A DNA stretch of 64,000 bases from Chloroflexota bacterium (GTDB taxonomy: Bacteria > Chloroflexota > Anaerolineae > UBA2200). The stretch lies in NCBI GenBank assembly GCA_030607875.1, contig JAUWJD010000005.1:1-64000 (forward strand), read 5' to 3'. Numbering within the stretch: the stretch's first letter is position 1; every line of letters begins with the position of its first letter. A program made the position numbers and the translations under genes. The notes beneath the pieces are model-generated. The model saw nothing but the letters and a program-made list of their open reading frames with translations, was not told where the DNA came from and did no database searches. This document shows, piece by piece, positions 38,954-48,581 of the stretch.

Positions 38954-40090
38954 TCACAGGGACAGTTTGTAGACCCGATACCGTTTATAGTCTTCCACGG
39001 GGAAATGGCTCACCAGCGTAGTCAACTTTTCGTTGTCCTCTGCCTGGAGGGACATGTCCACCCAGCGGTATCCTCTCGATAGTGCAGCCTGGGCCAGTTC
39101 CAGCAGGAACAGCGCCTCGAGACCAAGGCCCTGGTACTTCTCCACCACGCCCCCCACCTTGAAACTGACCACGTCGATGCGCCTCATGTACCACCAGGCG
39201 AGCAGCTTACGCCAACCACCGAGCCGCCCATTCATGTGGATCAGCACCTGGTTGAAATCGGGGAAAGCCAGCACGCAGCCAACCGTCTTTCCTTCCACCT
39301 CTCCGAATAGAACGAGATCTGGATCGACAAAGGGGCGCAGCTTCTCGGCAAAATCAGCCAGGTCCTCATCGCCCCAGGGGATGTGATCGGGCAGTTGCCC
39401 GATGGTCGCATCGTACAACTCGCGCACGCGTTGCACTTCACTGTCCCAGTCTTCGAGCCGCGCATGGCGGATCTTCAGGTGTGCGCGCCGCTGTGCTACC
39501 TTCTTCAGGCGAACTACACGTGGCGGCAGACTGCCATCCGGGTCGAGGACATCTGCGATCAACAGCCGCCGGGCAAAGTCGTCAGCGTACTTGACCATGC
39601 CAAAGCGTTCCACAAAGTCCTTGTAATAAGGCGGCGTGTGCCCACAGAGCATCGGCGGCGGACAGTCCGCACCCTCCACAAGTATGCCACGCTCTCGATC
39701 GCGATGAAAGTTGATGGGGCCGCGCAGCTCAGCCATGCCGCGCTCCCGCAGCCAATCTCTGCCTGCGGTCAGCAGGGCTTCAGCCGCCTCATAGTCGCGC
39801 AACACTTCGAAAAAACCAAAAAAGCCTACCTTTTGCTGGAGATAATCATTGAAACGATGATTGATGAAAGCGGCAATGGTGCCCACCAAACGACCGTCCC
39901 GTCGGGCTGCCCAAAGCGTCACATCCGCCTGCTGAAAGAAGGGGTTCCTTTCGGGATCCAGCACCTTTGCTCGGTCTTTGATGATCGGCGGCACCCAGTT
40001 CCTGTCCCCCCGGTACACCGTCCATGGGAACATGACCATCTCCCCCCGGTCGCGGCTGTTTCGGATCTCTGCTACTTCCAGATTTCCCAT
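38954..40090 (-). CDS. GNAT-fold acetyltransferase-like protein
   Basis: FPWTVYRGDRNWVPPIIKDRAKVLDPERNPFFQQADVTLWAARRDGRLVGTIAAFINHR; VVEKYQGLGLEALFLLELAQAAL. Confidence 0.75.
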   Translation of the reverse strand: MGNLEVAEIRNSRDRGEMVMFPWTVYRGDRNWVPPIIKDRAKVLDPERNPFFQQADVTLWAARRDGRLVGTIAAFINHRFNDYLQQKVGFFGFFEVLRDYEAAEALLTAGRDWLRERGMAELRGPINFHRDRERGILVEGADCPPPMLCGHTPPYYKDFVERFGMVKYADDFARRLLIADVLDPDGSLPPRVVRLKKVAQRRAHLKIRHARLEDWDSEVQRVRELYDATIGQLPDHIPWGDEDLADFAEKLRPFVDPDLVLFGEVEGKTVGCVLAFPDFNQVLIHMNGRLGGWRKLLAWWYMRRIDVVSFKVGGVVEKYQGLGLEALFLLELAQAALSRGYRWVDMSLQAEDNEKLTTLVSHFPVEDYKRYRVYKLSL

Positions 40091-40272
40091 CTTCCTTCCT
40101 CCCGTCGCGGAAATTTCATCCACTTCCTGGTGTCTTCATCATTGGCTGGGAAAAAGAATATAGATCGCCCTAGCCCTATGTGGTCACCCGGATGGCAATC
40201 CGAGGACAGGTAGTCCCTTTCCAGCAACCTGAGCACCTCGGAGCGGTCGAATTGGCTACGTCCAAGGCGCAT
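40072..40272 (-). CDS. Possible small ORF overlapping start of the GNAT-like gene
   Basis: 66-aa ORF MRLGRSQFDRSEVLRLLERDYLSSDCHPGDHIGLG...; only ORF logic and position. Confidence 0.25.
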   Translation of the reverse strand: MRLGRSQFDRSEVLRLLERDYLSSDCHPGDHIGLGRSIFFFPANDEDTRKWMKFPRREEGRWEIWK

Positions 40273-40397
40273 TGCCGGCTCATAAGTGGCGCGTCGCCAT
40301 CCTCAGTGATTCTGGAAAAAACGAGAGATTGTGGCACGATTATAGCCTTTCCTCCCCATTGGTCAAAGCGATGCCACGTGACTATACTGCCAGCACT

Positions 40398-40426
40398 TTG
40401 ACCAGGAGATTCGTGTTGGGTATACT
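40398..40426 (+). promoter_or_regulatory. Sigma-70-like promoter TTGACC - 17 nt - TATACT
   Basis: Upstream of the ORF starting 40464. Confidence 0.5.
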
Positions 40427-40463
40427 CTCTGGCGAGAGTCCCGAGAGGAGGTTTTCCCAGACC

Positions 40464-40745
40464 ATGGTCCAAATCGAGGTAGAGAGCACAGACCACGGCG
40501 ACTACTACAGTCTTCACGTCGTAGTAAAGGAGGGGCAGAGCAAAACCCAGCACCACGTTACGCTCCGCAAGGCCGATTACAAGAGATTGGCCGGAGACAA
40601 GGCCAGCCCGGCGGAATTGGTGCAAAAGTCCTTCCTCTTCCTTCTGGAGCACGAACCCAAGGAGTCCATCCTGAGTTCCTTTGATCTTTCCGTCATTGGC
40701 CGCTACTTCCCAGAGTACGAGCGAGAAATCCCCAGACGCCTGTAA
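40464..40745 (+). CDS. Small hypothetical protein
   Basis: MVQIEVESTDHGDYYSLHVVVKEGQSKTQHHVTLRKADYKRLAGDKASPAELVQKSFLFLLEHEPKESIL; preceded by promoter-like sequence. Confidence 0.65.
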   Translation: MVQIEVESTDHGDYYSLHVVVKEGQSKTQHHVTLRKADYKRLAGDKASPAELVQKSFLFLLEHEPKESILSSFDLSVIGRYFPEYEREIPRRL

Positions 40746-40884
40746 GAGAGGGTCGGCAAACCGGCCCACGGTGAGCACCAGATCGGGAGTTGAACGAAAG
40801 TCGTTGGGCAGCGAGCCGCCGACGATTCATCGATCCACGTCGCGTCCGCCGGCCCTGGCACTGGTAGAATAGAGGAGTTCCAAC

Positions 40885-41319
40885 ATGGACCACTGCATCT
40901 TTTGCGACATTGTGCAGGAAGAGGCACCAGCAAGCATTGTCCACGCAGACGAGATGGTCACAGCTTTCATGGACACACAGCCGGTCAACCCTGGTCATGT
41001 GCTGATCGTGCCCAATGCCCACGCTTCGTTCCTATCCAGCCTTGATGAACGCACTGGGGCGCACCTATTTGTTGTGGGCATGCGCATCGCGGCTGCTCTC
41101 AGACGATCAGGCCTGCGCTGCGAAGGCACCAATCTCTTCCTGGCCGACGGAGAGGCTGCCTTCCAGGAGGTTTTCCACGTGCACCTGCACGTGATTCCAC
41201 GCTACACTGGCGACGGCTTCGGCCTGAGATTCGGGCCGCACTACGGGCAGCGACCCCGTCGAGCAGAACTGGATGACGCTGCCACAGAAATTCGGATAGC
41301 AGGAGGCTTTGGAGCATGA
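40885..41319 (+). CDS. HIT family hydrolase
   Basis: CIFCDIVQEEAPASIVHADEMVTAFMDTQPVNPGHVLIVPNAHA; HVHLHVIPRY histidine triad. Confidence 0.95.
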   Translation: MDHCIFCDIVQEEAPASIVHADEMVTAFMDTQPVNPGHVLIVPNAHASFLSSLDERTGAHLFVVGMRIAAALRRSGLRCEGTNLFLADGEAAFQEVFHVHLHVIPRYTGDGFGLRFGPHYGQRPRRAELDDAATEIRIAGGFGA

Positions 41320-42380
41320 CAGGCAAACGAGCGCTGATAACGGGCATCACCGGCCAGGACGGGTCCTACCTGGCAGAGTTCTTGCTGGATAAGGGCTACA
41401 AGGTCTACGGCATGGTCAGGCGCAGCAGCTCTGAGCGCATGGAGCGCATCGAGCACCTTCGAAAGCAAATCACCCTCGTCAAGGGTGAGCTGACAGATGT
41501 GCTGTCGCTATTTGAAGTGGTTAGCCAGGTCCGACCCGACGAACTGTACAACCTGGGAGCGATGTCCTTCGTTATGGACTCGTTCAACCAGCCGGCCTAT
41601 ACGGTACAGGTCACGGGCATGGGCGCGGTGAACCTCCTGGAAATCTGCAAGCGCATCCTGCCCGACGTCAGGTTCTATCAGGCTTCTTCGTCGGAGATGT
41701 TTGGTCAAGTGCAGGAAGTGCCGCAGAATGAGGTGACGCCGTTCCAACCGTCGAGCCCCTATGGCTATGCCAAACTTCTGGCCCATATGCACGCCATCCA
41801 ATGCCGCCGCGAAGGGCTGTTTGCTGTCTGCGGCATCCTGTTCAACCATGAATCGCCACGTCGGGGCTATGAATTCGTCACCCCCAAGATTAGCGACGCC
41901 GTTGCGCGCACTGCGCTGGGCCTGGTCGAAGATGGGCGCGCCAAGGTGCTCACGCTGGGCAACCTGGATTCGAAACGCGATTGGGGATACGCGCCGGAGT
42001 ACGTCCAGGCCATGTGGCTGATGCTGCAGCAAGACGAGCCAGATGACTATGTCCTCGCCACCAATCATCAGACCACAGTGCGAGAGTTCGTGACCCTGGC
42101 CTTTGAGCACGCCGGCATGTCCATCGAGTTCAGAGATCAAGGCGCCGAGGAAAAGGGTTACGACCGTGCCACGGGGCGCTTGCTCTGCCAGGTGTCCGCC
42201 GAATACTTCCGTCCGGTGGACGTGGTCAACCTGCGCGGAGACTACTCAAAGGCCAGGGCAAAGCTGAGGTGGGAGCCACGCACTGGCATCCGCACCCTGG
42301 CTCAGATCATGGTTGACCACGACCTGGAATGTGTGCGCAAGGAGATCTCCAGCGGCCAGATAAAGAGGATCGACAACTAG
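41316..42380 (+). CDS. gmd: GDP-mannose 4,6-dehydratase
   Basis: RALITGITGQDGSYLAEFLLDKGYKVYGMVRRSS; SSSEMFGQVQEVPQNEVTPFQPSSPYGYAKLLAH; FNHESPRRG. Confidence 0.95.
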   Translation: MTGKRALITGITGQDGSYLAEFLLDKGYKVYGMVRRSSSERMERIEHLRKQITLVKGELTDVLSLFEVVSQVRPDELYNLGAMSFVMDSFNQPAYTVQVTGMGAVNLLEICKRILPDVRFYQASSSEMFGQVQEVPQNEVTPFQPSSPYGYAKLLAHMHAIQCRREGLFAVCGILFNHESPRRGYEFVTPKISDAVARTALGLVEDGRAKVLTLGNLDSKRDWGYAPEYVQAMWLMLQQDEPDDYVLATNHQTTVREFVTLAFEHAGMSIEFRDQGAEEKGYDRATGRLLCQVSAEYFRPVDVVNLRGDYSKARAKLRWEPRTGIRTLAQIMVDHDLECVRKEISSGQIKRIDN

Positions 42381-42494
42381 CGACGCTTTCGAGCATAAGT
42401 CTATTTGGCCCGTTGGACGGAATCGCCAAGCGGAGAAAGAGAGTGGCGCGGCGGGCAACGGCCGCAAGGACCGGGCGGTGCAGGGAGACTTGGC

Positions 42495-42851
42495 GTGACA
42501 GAGTACGTGATGATCGTAGTATACGTGCCTATCGAGCATACGGAGGCGGTGCGTCTTGCCATGTGTGAGGCCGGTGCCGGCACGGTGGACGATAGATACT
42601 ATGACCAGGTTACCTACGTCAGCCCAGTGGGCTGCAGATACCGCGTCCTGGACAAAACAGGTGGGACAACGGAATCAGCCGGTCAGGAGTACGAAAGCTA
42701 GGAGAACCGCATCGAGGCCATCTGCCACCGCAGCCGGATTGAGGCCGTGGTACAGGCCATCTGCGCGGCGCATCCCTACGAGACGCCTGCCATCGCTAGC
42801 TACCCCACGCTGACCGGCGAGTACAGGTACTGGAAAAACGCTGTGCTGTGA
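42495..42851 (+). pseudogene. NIF3/YqfO-like (PII/CutA-fold) small protein interrupted by in-frame amber TAG
   Basis: VTEYVMIVVYVPIEHTEAVRLAMCEAGAGTVDD...EYES[TAG 42699-42701]ENRIEAICHRSRIEAVVQAICAAHPYETPAIASYPTL...; one frame throughout. Confidence 0.65.
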
Positions 42852-42888
42852 ACAGATTCAGACCCCTCTTCCGATACCGGAGACCATC

Positions 42889-43374
42889 ATGGAAGAAAAT
42901 CCACCAACCATCATCGTGAAGATAGCGGCAACACACGATATGCCTGAAGCTATACGTCTGCTCCGAGCCATCGAAGCCGAGGCCAGGCCTGACGACCCCG
43001 CCGCCCCTGACCAAGCCGAAGCAGGCTTCCGACAGTCGCTGGCTCAGTACGACTTCATGCGTTCGGATGCTTGCTGGTTACTCCTGGCCAGGTTGGAGCG
43101 CCAGGTAGCAGGCTATGTTGTTGCTTTGCGTATGCCGAAGCTAGACGCACGCCATGGATTCCTGTACGTAGATGAACTCTACGTCCTGAAAGCACACCGC
43201 CGTCGCGGAATCGCCATACGGCTGCTGGAAACAGTGCGTGAATTGGCTGCACGAGAGGGGTACGCTGGTGTGCGTCTGCTGGTTCGGCCTGCCAACGCGG
43301 CTGCGCGCGCCTTGTATCAGCGGCTTGGCCTCATCGAGTATCAAACGATACTCTGTGAGCTGCAGGTACAGTGA
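42889..43374 (+). CDS. GNAT family N-acetyltransferase
   Basis: FLYVDELYVLKAHRRRGIAIRLLETVRELAAREGYAGVRLLVRPANAAARALYQRLGL. Confidence 0.9.
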   Translation: MEENPPTIIVKIAATHDMPEAIRLLRAIEAEARPDDPAAPDQAEAGFRQSLAQYDFMRSDACWLLLARLERQVAGYVVALRMPKLDARHGFLYVDELYVLKAHRRRGIAIRLLETVRELAAREGYAGVRLLVRPANAAARALYQRLGLIEYQTILCELQVQ

Positions 43375-43523
43375 AGGAGGTTCCCAGGAAGCGCCAGCAT
43401 CCCAGCAGCCGGAATTGGAACTTGGATGATCCCTGTGGTATACTGTGGGCAACGAACGCACACCGCCAACCTGCGCTTCACCAGCGCAGCCCTCAGTCAG
43501 AAGTGCTTGAAGAGGAGGTCGCA

Positions 43524-44081
43524 GTGAAGAATAGTCCTCTCCTGCTGTCGGCGTTGCTCATTTGTGTCATTCTATCTGGCTGTGCGCCACAGGCGAAACC
43601 CATATCCCCTCCGCCTTATCCGCCGCCCACGACGCCAGCCACACCAGTACTAGGAGGCTCCGTCATGGGCAAAGTGATGCTGCAAGGACGCACAAGTCAC
43701 GCGGGAGTCACAGTGACCATCGGCCAGTTGGCACCAGTAACGACCAGTTCTGACGGTACCTACGCCGTGCTCAGAGGCGTACCAAAAGGCCAGCACGTCA
43801 TCAGGGCGGAGAGGACCGGCTATCTCAGTGCCGAGGGCTATGTGATCATAGAGGACGAGACCCACACAAAGACGATGCCTCCTATCACTCTCCTGGCAGG
43901 CGATCTGAACGGTGATGGTACTGTCAACCTGTTCGATCTGGTGCTAATTGGCACCATTTTTGGCCAACAGGACATGGACAGCCTGCGCTCGGATCTGAAT
44001 GGCGACGGCATGGTGAACTTGTTTGATCTCGTGCTTGTAGGCAACAATCTGGGCCGGGACGGCCCACTCCCCTTCGAGTGA
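43524..44081 (+). CDS. Lipoprotein with carboxypeptidase-regulatory-like domain and dockerin type I-like repeats
   Basis: GTG start with GAGGAGG; lipobox CVILSGC; GDLNGDGTVNLFDLVLIGTIFGQ...SDLNGDGMVNLFDLVLVGNNLG. Confidence 0.8.
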   Translation: MKNSPLLLSALLICVILSGCAPQAKPISPPPYPPPTTPATPVLGGSVMGKVMLQGRTSHAGVTVTIGQLAPVTTSSDGTYAVLRGVPKGQHVIRAERTGYLSAEGYVIIEDETHTKTMPPITLLAGDLNGDGTVNLFDLVLIGTIFGQQDMDSLRSDLNGDGMVNLFDLVLVGNNLGRDGPLPFE

Positions 44082-44107
44082 TCCGCCGACAGAGCACAGC
44101 GCAAAAT

Positions 44108-44142
44108 GAGCCACAAAGGAGAGTCTCCTCAGTGGCTCGTTT
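44108..44142. terminator. Hairpin terminator between convergent genes
   Basis: GAGCCAC-(AAAGGAGAGTCTCCTCA)-GTGGCTC followed by GTTT. Confidence 0.6.
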
Positions 44143-44180
44143 GCCGCGCGTTCAATCGATTTCAGTAGCCAGCAAAAAAC

Positions 44181-44906
44181 CTATGTCCCAGATAGTGTCT
44201 GGATCTCCAGGATTTCGCCCTGAGCGTTAAACTGGCAACGCCACAGCAGCCCGGTGTTGGAATTGCCCAACTCGATGTGATAAAGTACCTGGTCAGGCCG
44301 AGCCACGTCATAGTCTATCACCATCGACCAGCCATCAGCGATAAACTCGCACCATTCGTGGCCCACCGAACCCTCCGGGGTGGTGCGTTCACCAAACCAG
44401 ACCATATCTTCCCCAGGTGCGTCGGCGGCGTAGTTTGCCCGGAAGTAGGCGAGGACCAACTCACGCACAACCAGCACCTCGACAGCCACGTTCAGATTCG
44501 ACTCCAGCACAGTGTAGCTCTCGCTCAGCTTTCCTGTCCAGAGAAAACCAGTGTCTTGGTTGTCGAGCGCCACCTCATAGAGAATGCTCTTCAGAGAAAT
44601 CATAGGCACCCACATGGTCATCAGCCAGTTCCCGCTCGTGAATTCGTAGGAAGAGACGCCAGACGTAGCCGGCGGCGTGGTGTTCTGGCCCACCCAGTTG
44701 ATGCCTGCTGCAGGCGCTCTATCGGGGTACTTTTGTCGGAGGAAGACCAGTGCCGCATCACGCGCGGCCAAGACCTCTGCGGAAATATCGGCTGGGGGAG
44801 TTGGCGTCGGCGTGGGAGTCTTCCAAAAGCCATCACAGGCAGTTACTGTCGCCAGCAAGAGCCCCATCACCAGGACAATGCCCAGAAGGTGCGTTCTTGA
44901 TCCCAT
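44181..44906 (-). CDS. Putative lipoprotein of unknown function
   Basis: Signal/lipobox MGSRTHLLGIVLVMGLLLATVTAC; two similar internal repeats (AEVLAARDAALVFLRQKYPDRAP... / VAVEVLVVRELVLAYFRANYAADAP...). Confidence 0.65.
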   Translation of the reverse strand: MGSRTHLLGIVLVMGLLLATVTACDGFWKTPTPTPTPPADISAEVLAARDAALVFLRQKYPDRAPAAGINWVGQNTTPPATSGVSSYEFTSGNWLMTMWVPMISLKSILYEVALDNQDTGFLWTGKLSESYTVLESNLNVAVEVLVVRELVLAYFRANYAADAPGEDMVWFGERTTPEGSVGHEWCEFIADGWSMVIDYDVARPDQVLYHIELGNSNTGLLWRCQFNAQGEILEIQTLSGT

Positions 44907-45122
44907 TTTCCCTTTCCCATCTTGTAGACGTGCTTCTCCGAAACAGTGAGCACTTCTCACCTATCCCTATTATAGCGTTGAGAGAAGCGAAACGCCAAAA
45001 TCACAGATAGCGATGATCGCTGTACCGGTGCGCATAGCCGCAAGCCCCTTGCAGAAGCATTTGCCAAAACGGCAGAAGTGGCTACAATTATGATATCCCC
45101 GTCAACACCTAGGAGATATGAC

Positions 45123-45491
45123 ATGGACTTGAACATATCCGGAACCCTGGTCAAAAAAGAACTTTGCAAGAGATGGACAGCAAAGGCTGTGGAACTGGCC
45201 TTGATGGGCCATTGGGACGAAGCCGTTCAGGCAAACTTGCAGATTTTGGAGCTTTTTCCCGAAAACATCCGGGCTCGTAACAGACTCGGCAAAGCATACC
45301 TTGAACTGGGACGCTACGAAGAGGCAGCAGCAGCATACGAACAGAATCTCCAAGAGCAGCCCTCAAACATGATTGCCAGAAACAAGCTCACTGAGCTATA
45401 TGCCCTGCTGAATCGCGATTCGGAAACAGCGCTCCAGAGCGCAGCGGAGAGTGATGACACACAGGAGGATGAAAAAGAATCTGAGGATTAG
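45123..45491 (+). CDS. Tetratricopeptide-repeat protein
   Basis: ARNRLGKAYLELGRYEEAAAAYEQNLQEQPSNMIARNKLTELYALL. Confidence 0.75.
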   Translation: MDLNISGTLVKKELCKRWTAKAVELALMGHWDEAVQANLQILELFPENIRARNRLGKAYLELGRYEEAAAAYEQNLQEQPSNMIARNKLTELYALLNRDSETALQSAAESDDTQEDEKESED

Positions 45492-45678
45492 CAGGAAGGT
45501 GGTAGACCTCCTCAATCTCTGGATGATAATGTCTGCTTACGCTCTGGCCAGCTTTGATGATGATCTCCGCCACGCTCAGGCGCTGCAGCCCCAAATTGGA
45601 CGGCGCAGCCAGTTCACGGATGACGGCCCCGTCGTCATCGCGAAAGGGTCGAACCTGATCACGCTTCACAACAGTCAC
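45388..45678 (-). pseudogene. Cupin-domain protein, truncated after first cupin motif
   Basis: GTG start overlapping pncB stop; REL AAPSNLGLQRLSVAEIIIKAGQSVSRHYHPEIEEVYH, then unrelated tail antisense to the TPR gene. Confidence 0.55.
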
Positions 45679-46688
45679 TGGACTTTCGCTCCAGGAAGGT
45701 CAACCCGCTTCAAACGGGGATTGGCCGTTATGCCAGGGATGCGTCCGCGTTTGGCGATGGCCCGTCCAGCCACGACCTTGAGATCGGCTGTGAAATTAAT
45801 GGGCGAGGCGCTGCTGATGGCGCTGCCCACTCCGAAAAGATCTACCGGTGCCCCTCGCTCACGGAACAAGCGAATGCGCTCTGCATCCACCCCACCACTA
45901 ACCGCAATCTTCACCCACGTATACCCGGCCTGATCCAGGCGGACCCGCAACTCCCTGACCAGTTCCGGGGTCACACGTCCGCGCTCTGGAGGTGTATCCA
46001 GTCGCACTCCCCACAACTTGCGCCCCAAGGCTTCGGCCACCCGCAAGCTCTCCTCGGCCTCGTCTTTAAACGTATCCACCAGCGCCACACGCTTCACGTC
46101 CGTTGGCATGTGTCGGTCAAAAGCCACAGTAGCCTCCACCGTATCGCCAAAGATGAGGATCAGAGCATGGGGGATGGTGCCAATAGCCTCCAAACCAGCC
46201 AGTTCCGCTCCTGCGGGCGTGGCACAGCCAGCGCAGCCTCCCACGATAGCCGCGTACTCCAGTCGCGCAGCCACATTCGGGTGTACGTGCCGCGCGCCGA
46301 AGCTGATGATCGGGATGCCTTCTGCAGCATCCACACAAGCCCGAGCCGCAGTGGCCCAACCACTGGTCTGTGAGAGCATCCCCAACATGGCAGTCTCGTA
46401 CAACCCAAAAGTCGAGTACGGGGCAGTGATACGCAGCACAACCTCCTTGGCTGCCATCGTCAGGCCTTCAGCCAACGCCCATACCTCAGCGTCCTCCGGC
46501 AACACCTGCGCCAGAAGATCGAGCACTTCGTTCATACCGCAGAGGATGCCAGCACCATTGGCGAAAACCTCCATCGTAACCACCGCATCCAGGCCCTCAG
46601 CCCGCAGGATAGCCTGAGTACGGGAGAAGTAGATGTCCGCGGTATGCCCAGAAAGCACTGCATCGCTAATCTTTGACAGCTTGGACAT
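45675..46688 (-). CDS. pncB: Nicotinate phosphoribosyltransferase
   Basis: TISFGARHVHP, GGCAGCATPAGAELAGLEAIGTIPHALI, VALVDTFKDEAEESLRVAEAL, SGGVDAERI. Confidence 0.88.
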   Translation of the reverse strand: MSKLSKISDAVLSGHTADIYFSRTQAILRAEGLDAVVTMEVFANGAGILCGMNEVLDLLAQVLPEDAEVWALAEGLTMAAKEVVLRITAPYSTFGLYETAMLGMLSQTSGWATAARACVDAAEGIPIISFGARHVHPNVAARLEYAAIVGGCAGCATPAGAELAGLEAIGTIPHALILIFGDTVEATVAFDRHMPTDVKRVALVDTFKDEAEESLRVAEALGRKLWGVRLDTPPERGRVTPELVRELRVRLDQAGYTWVKIAVSGGVDAERIRLFRERGAPVDLFGVGSAISSASPINFTADLKVVAGRAIAKRGRIPGITANPRLKRVDLPGAKVQ

Positions 46689-46724
46689 TCCTTTATTCCT
46701 CCAGTTGTGCAGAGTTCTTGCCGG

Positions 46725-47240
46725 CTAGACAATCGTGGCCCCTAGCACCTTTTCCATGTGCCTCAGGGCAAAAGCATGGGACTCAGGGTCAAAGCTCGCT
46801 ACACAGTCGCGTGGCACCTCGACGACATAGTCACGGTTGCGCGCGTCAGCGACGGTGTACATGATACAGATGTCTGTGCACACGCCCACGACAATGATCC
46901 TGTCCGGCTGAAGCTCCTTCAGCCTCTCCTCCAAAGGGGTACCATAGAAACCGCTGTAGCGGCGCTTGGGGATAACCTCGCCCTCAAATGAGGCCAGCTC
47001 AGGGACAATCTCGCACTCTGAACTTCCCCGAATACAGTGTGCGGGGAACACCTCAAACTCTTTGTCGTCCTCATCGTGTGTATCCGCCAGGAAGAGTATG
47101 TGCGAGCACTGCTTCATCTCCCGCTCCAACAGTTCTTGCACACAAGGAATGATTGACCGAGCAGCAGCACCACAAAAGAGCGGATGCCCCTCCTCCAGGA
47201 ACCCGCGCACCATGTCTATCACAATAACCACATTCGCCAT
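46725..47240 (-). CDS. Nicotinamidase/isochorismatase family hydrolase
   Basis: VVIVIDMVRGFLEEGHPL, RYSGFYGTPLEERL, VVGVCTDICIMYTVADARN; next to pncB. Confidence 0.88.
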   Translation of the reverse strand: MANVVIVIDMVRGFLEEGHPLFCGAAARSIIPCVQELLEREMKQCSHILFLADTHDEDDKEFEVFPAHCIRGSSECEIVPELASFEGEVIPKRRYSGFYGTPLEERLKELQPDRIIVVGVCTDICIMYTVADARNRDYVVEVPRDCVASFDPESHAFALRHMEKVLGATIV

Positions 47241-47377
47241 TTCAATCCCCCTCGATTCAGTGACCCAAGGACACGTAACGTCCCCTGCTAATATAGGCTG
47301 CGCTGTCGCAGCAGCCATCACTTCGTTCGACGAGGCAGAATCAGCAGCGCCCCAAATCGTACCGAACTGTGTGCATT

Positions 47378-48169
47378 CTACCTGCTGTCGGCAACGGGAG
47401 TGACCACAACCCCCGCTCCGCGGCCAACCTCCAGCCTCTCTGCTGCGCTGCCGTTGCGCAGCGCAATCTCCAGGTAGCCCTCGCTGCCGATCAGCGCCAA
47501 CAACTCGCCATCCGCAGCCAGGGCATAAGCTTTGAGCGGCCCGACAACATCCTGACCCTCAATGTGCACTCGAACCAACCGCCCTGCCGGCAACGATTCA
47601 CGTGACACGTTGGTGATGAGGTTACCAAAGCGGTCCACGTGCATCACCTGGCCCAGGATACTGCCATCTTCCCGGACGTGAGGTCCTGCGATCTCAAAAC
47701 GCATCGGATCGTTGAGTGCAGGCCCCAGATCACTGAGAGCAACTCCCAACGAAAGATGTGCGGCCACAGGTGCAAACACGTCGCGCCCGTGAAAATTGTT
47801 GCTGACCGGAGAGAGCCAATACTGCGAATTGCTGAGATGCACCATCTGAGAGACGGATTCGCTGGCCAACACATAGCTCAGCACGCCATTGTTCGGAGCC
47901 ACAAACGTCCCGCGTGGAGTACGCACAACAATGGCCCGCCGTTCGCTGCCCACGCCCGGATCCACTACGATTACGTGAATAGCGTCCACAGGGAAGTAAG
48001 GATATACTATAGAAAGGACAAAAGCGGCCTCTGCCACGTCCTGCGCAGCAATGCCATGACTGAGGTCAACGACCGTAGCTGTGGGATTGATGCGCAGGAT
48101 CACACCATGCATCACACCCACATAAGCATCTGCAGTTCCAAAATCGGTCAGCAGCGTGATCACGCCCAT
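47378..48169 (-). CDS. SAM hydroxide adenosyltransferase / DUF62 family (S-adenosylmethionine hydrolase)
   Basis: ITLLTDFGTADAYVGVMHGVILRINPTATVVDLSHGI; VVDPGVGSERRAI; FVAPNNGVLSYVL; GRDVFAPVAAHL. Confidence 0.93.
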   Translation of the reverse strand: MGVITLLTDFGTADAYVGVMHGVILRINPTATVVDLSHGIAAQDVAEAAFVLSIVYPYFPVDAIHVIVVDPGVGSERRAIVVRTPRGTFVAPNNGVLSYVLASESVSQMVHLSNSQYWLSPVSNNFHGRDVFAPVAAHLSLGVALSDLGPALNDPMRFEIAGPHVREDGSILGQVMHVDRFGNLITNVSRESLPAGRLVRVHIEGQDVVGPLKAYALAADGELLALIGSEGYLEIALRNGSAAERLEVGRGAGVVVTPVADSR

Positions 48170-48204
48170 TGTGCCTCCAACACTATCACCACAACGTTCG
48201 CTCT

Positions 48205-48291
48205 AGAAACCCGTTTTCTGACGCCTGCAGGCACACTGCCAGTAGTACGGAGACGATTTGCCATTCAGACGTGGGGAGAAAACGGGTTTCT
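48205..48291. repeat. Perfect 15-bp inverted repeat pair with 57-nt spacer
   Basis: AGAAACCCGTTTTCT (48205-48219) and AGAAAACGGGTTTCT (48277-48291) are exact reverse complements. Confidence 0.85.
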
Positions 48292-48581
48292 CTCAGGCCA
48301 TTGTGTCAAAATGACGTTGTAATACTATGTCTGACTCATATTTTACTCCCCGGCGGAGAGAACGCCAAAAGCGGGAACTATCTACACCTGTTTTTCCCGA
48401 TGTATCGAAGCGTTGCTTCCGCCGTGCTGCTGAGATTCCCCACCGACCGGCGCAAGGCAGGGTTCGCGTTGCTTGCAGTGTCTCAATGCCAGGTGCCCTG
48501 GACACCGCACAAACGCAACTTGACGCCAGCACGAAGAGCCTATAGAATGGGGATCAATTACACCATGAGGGAGGTCTAGAG

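Noticed and set aside
40176-40778. 200-aa minus-strand ORF
   Set aside because: Opposite the better-supported 40464-40745 gene with its own promoter-like sequence.
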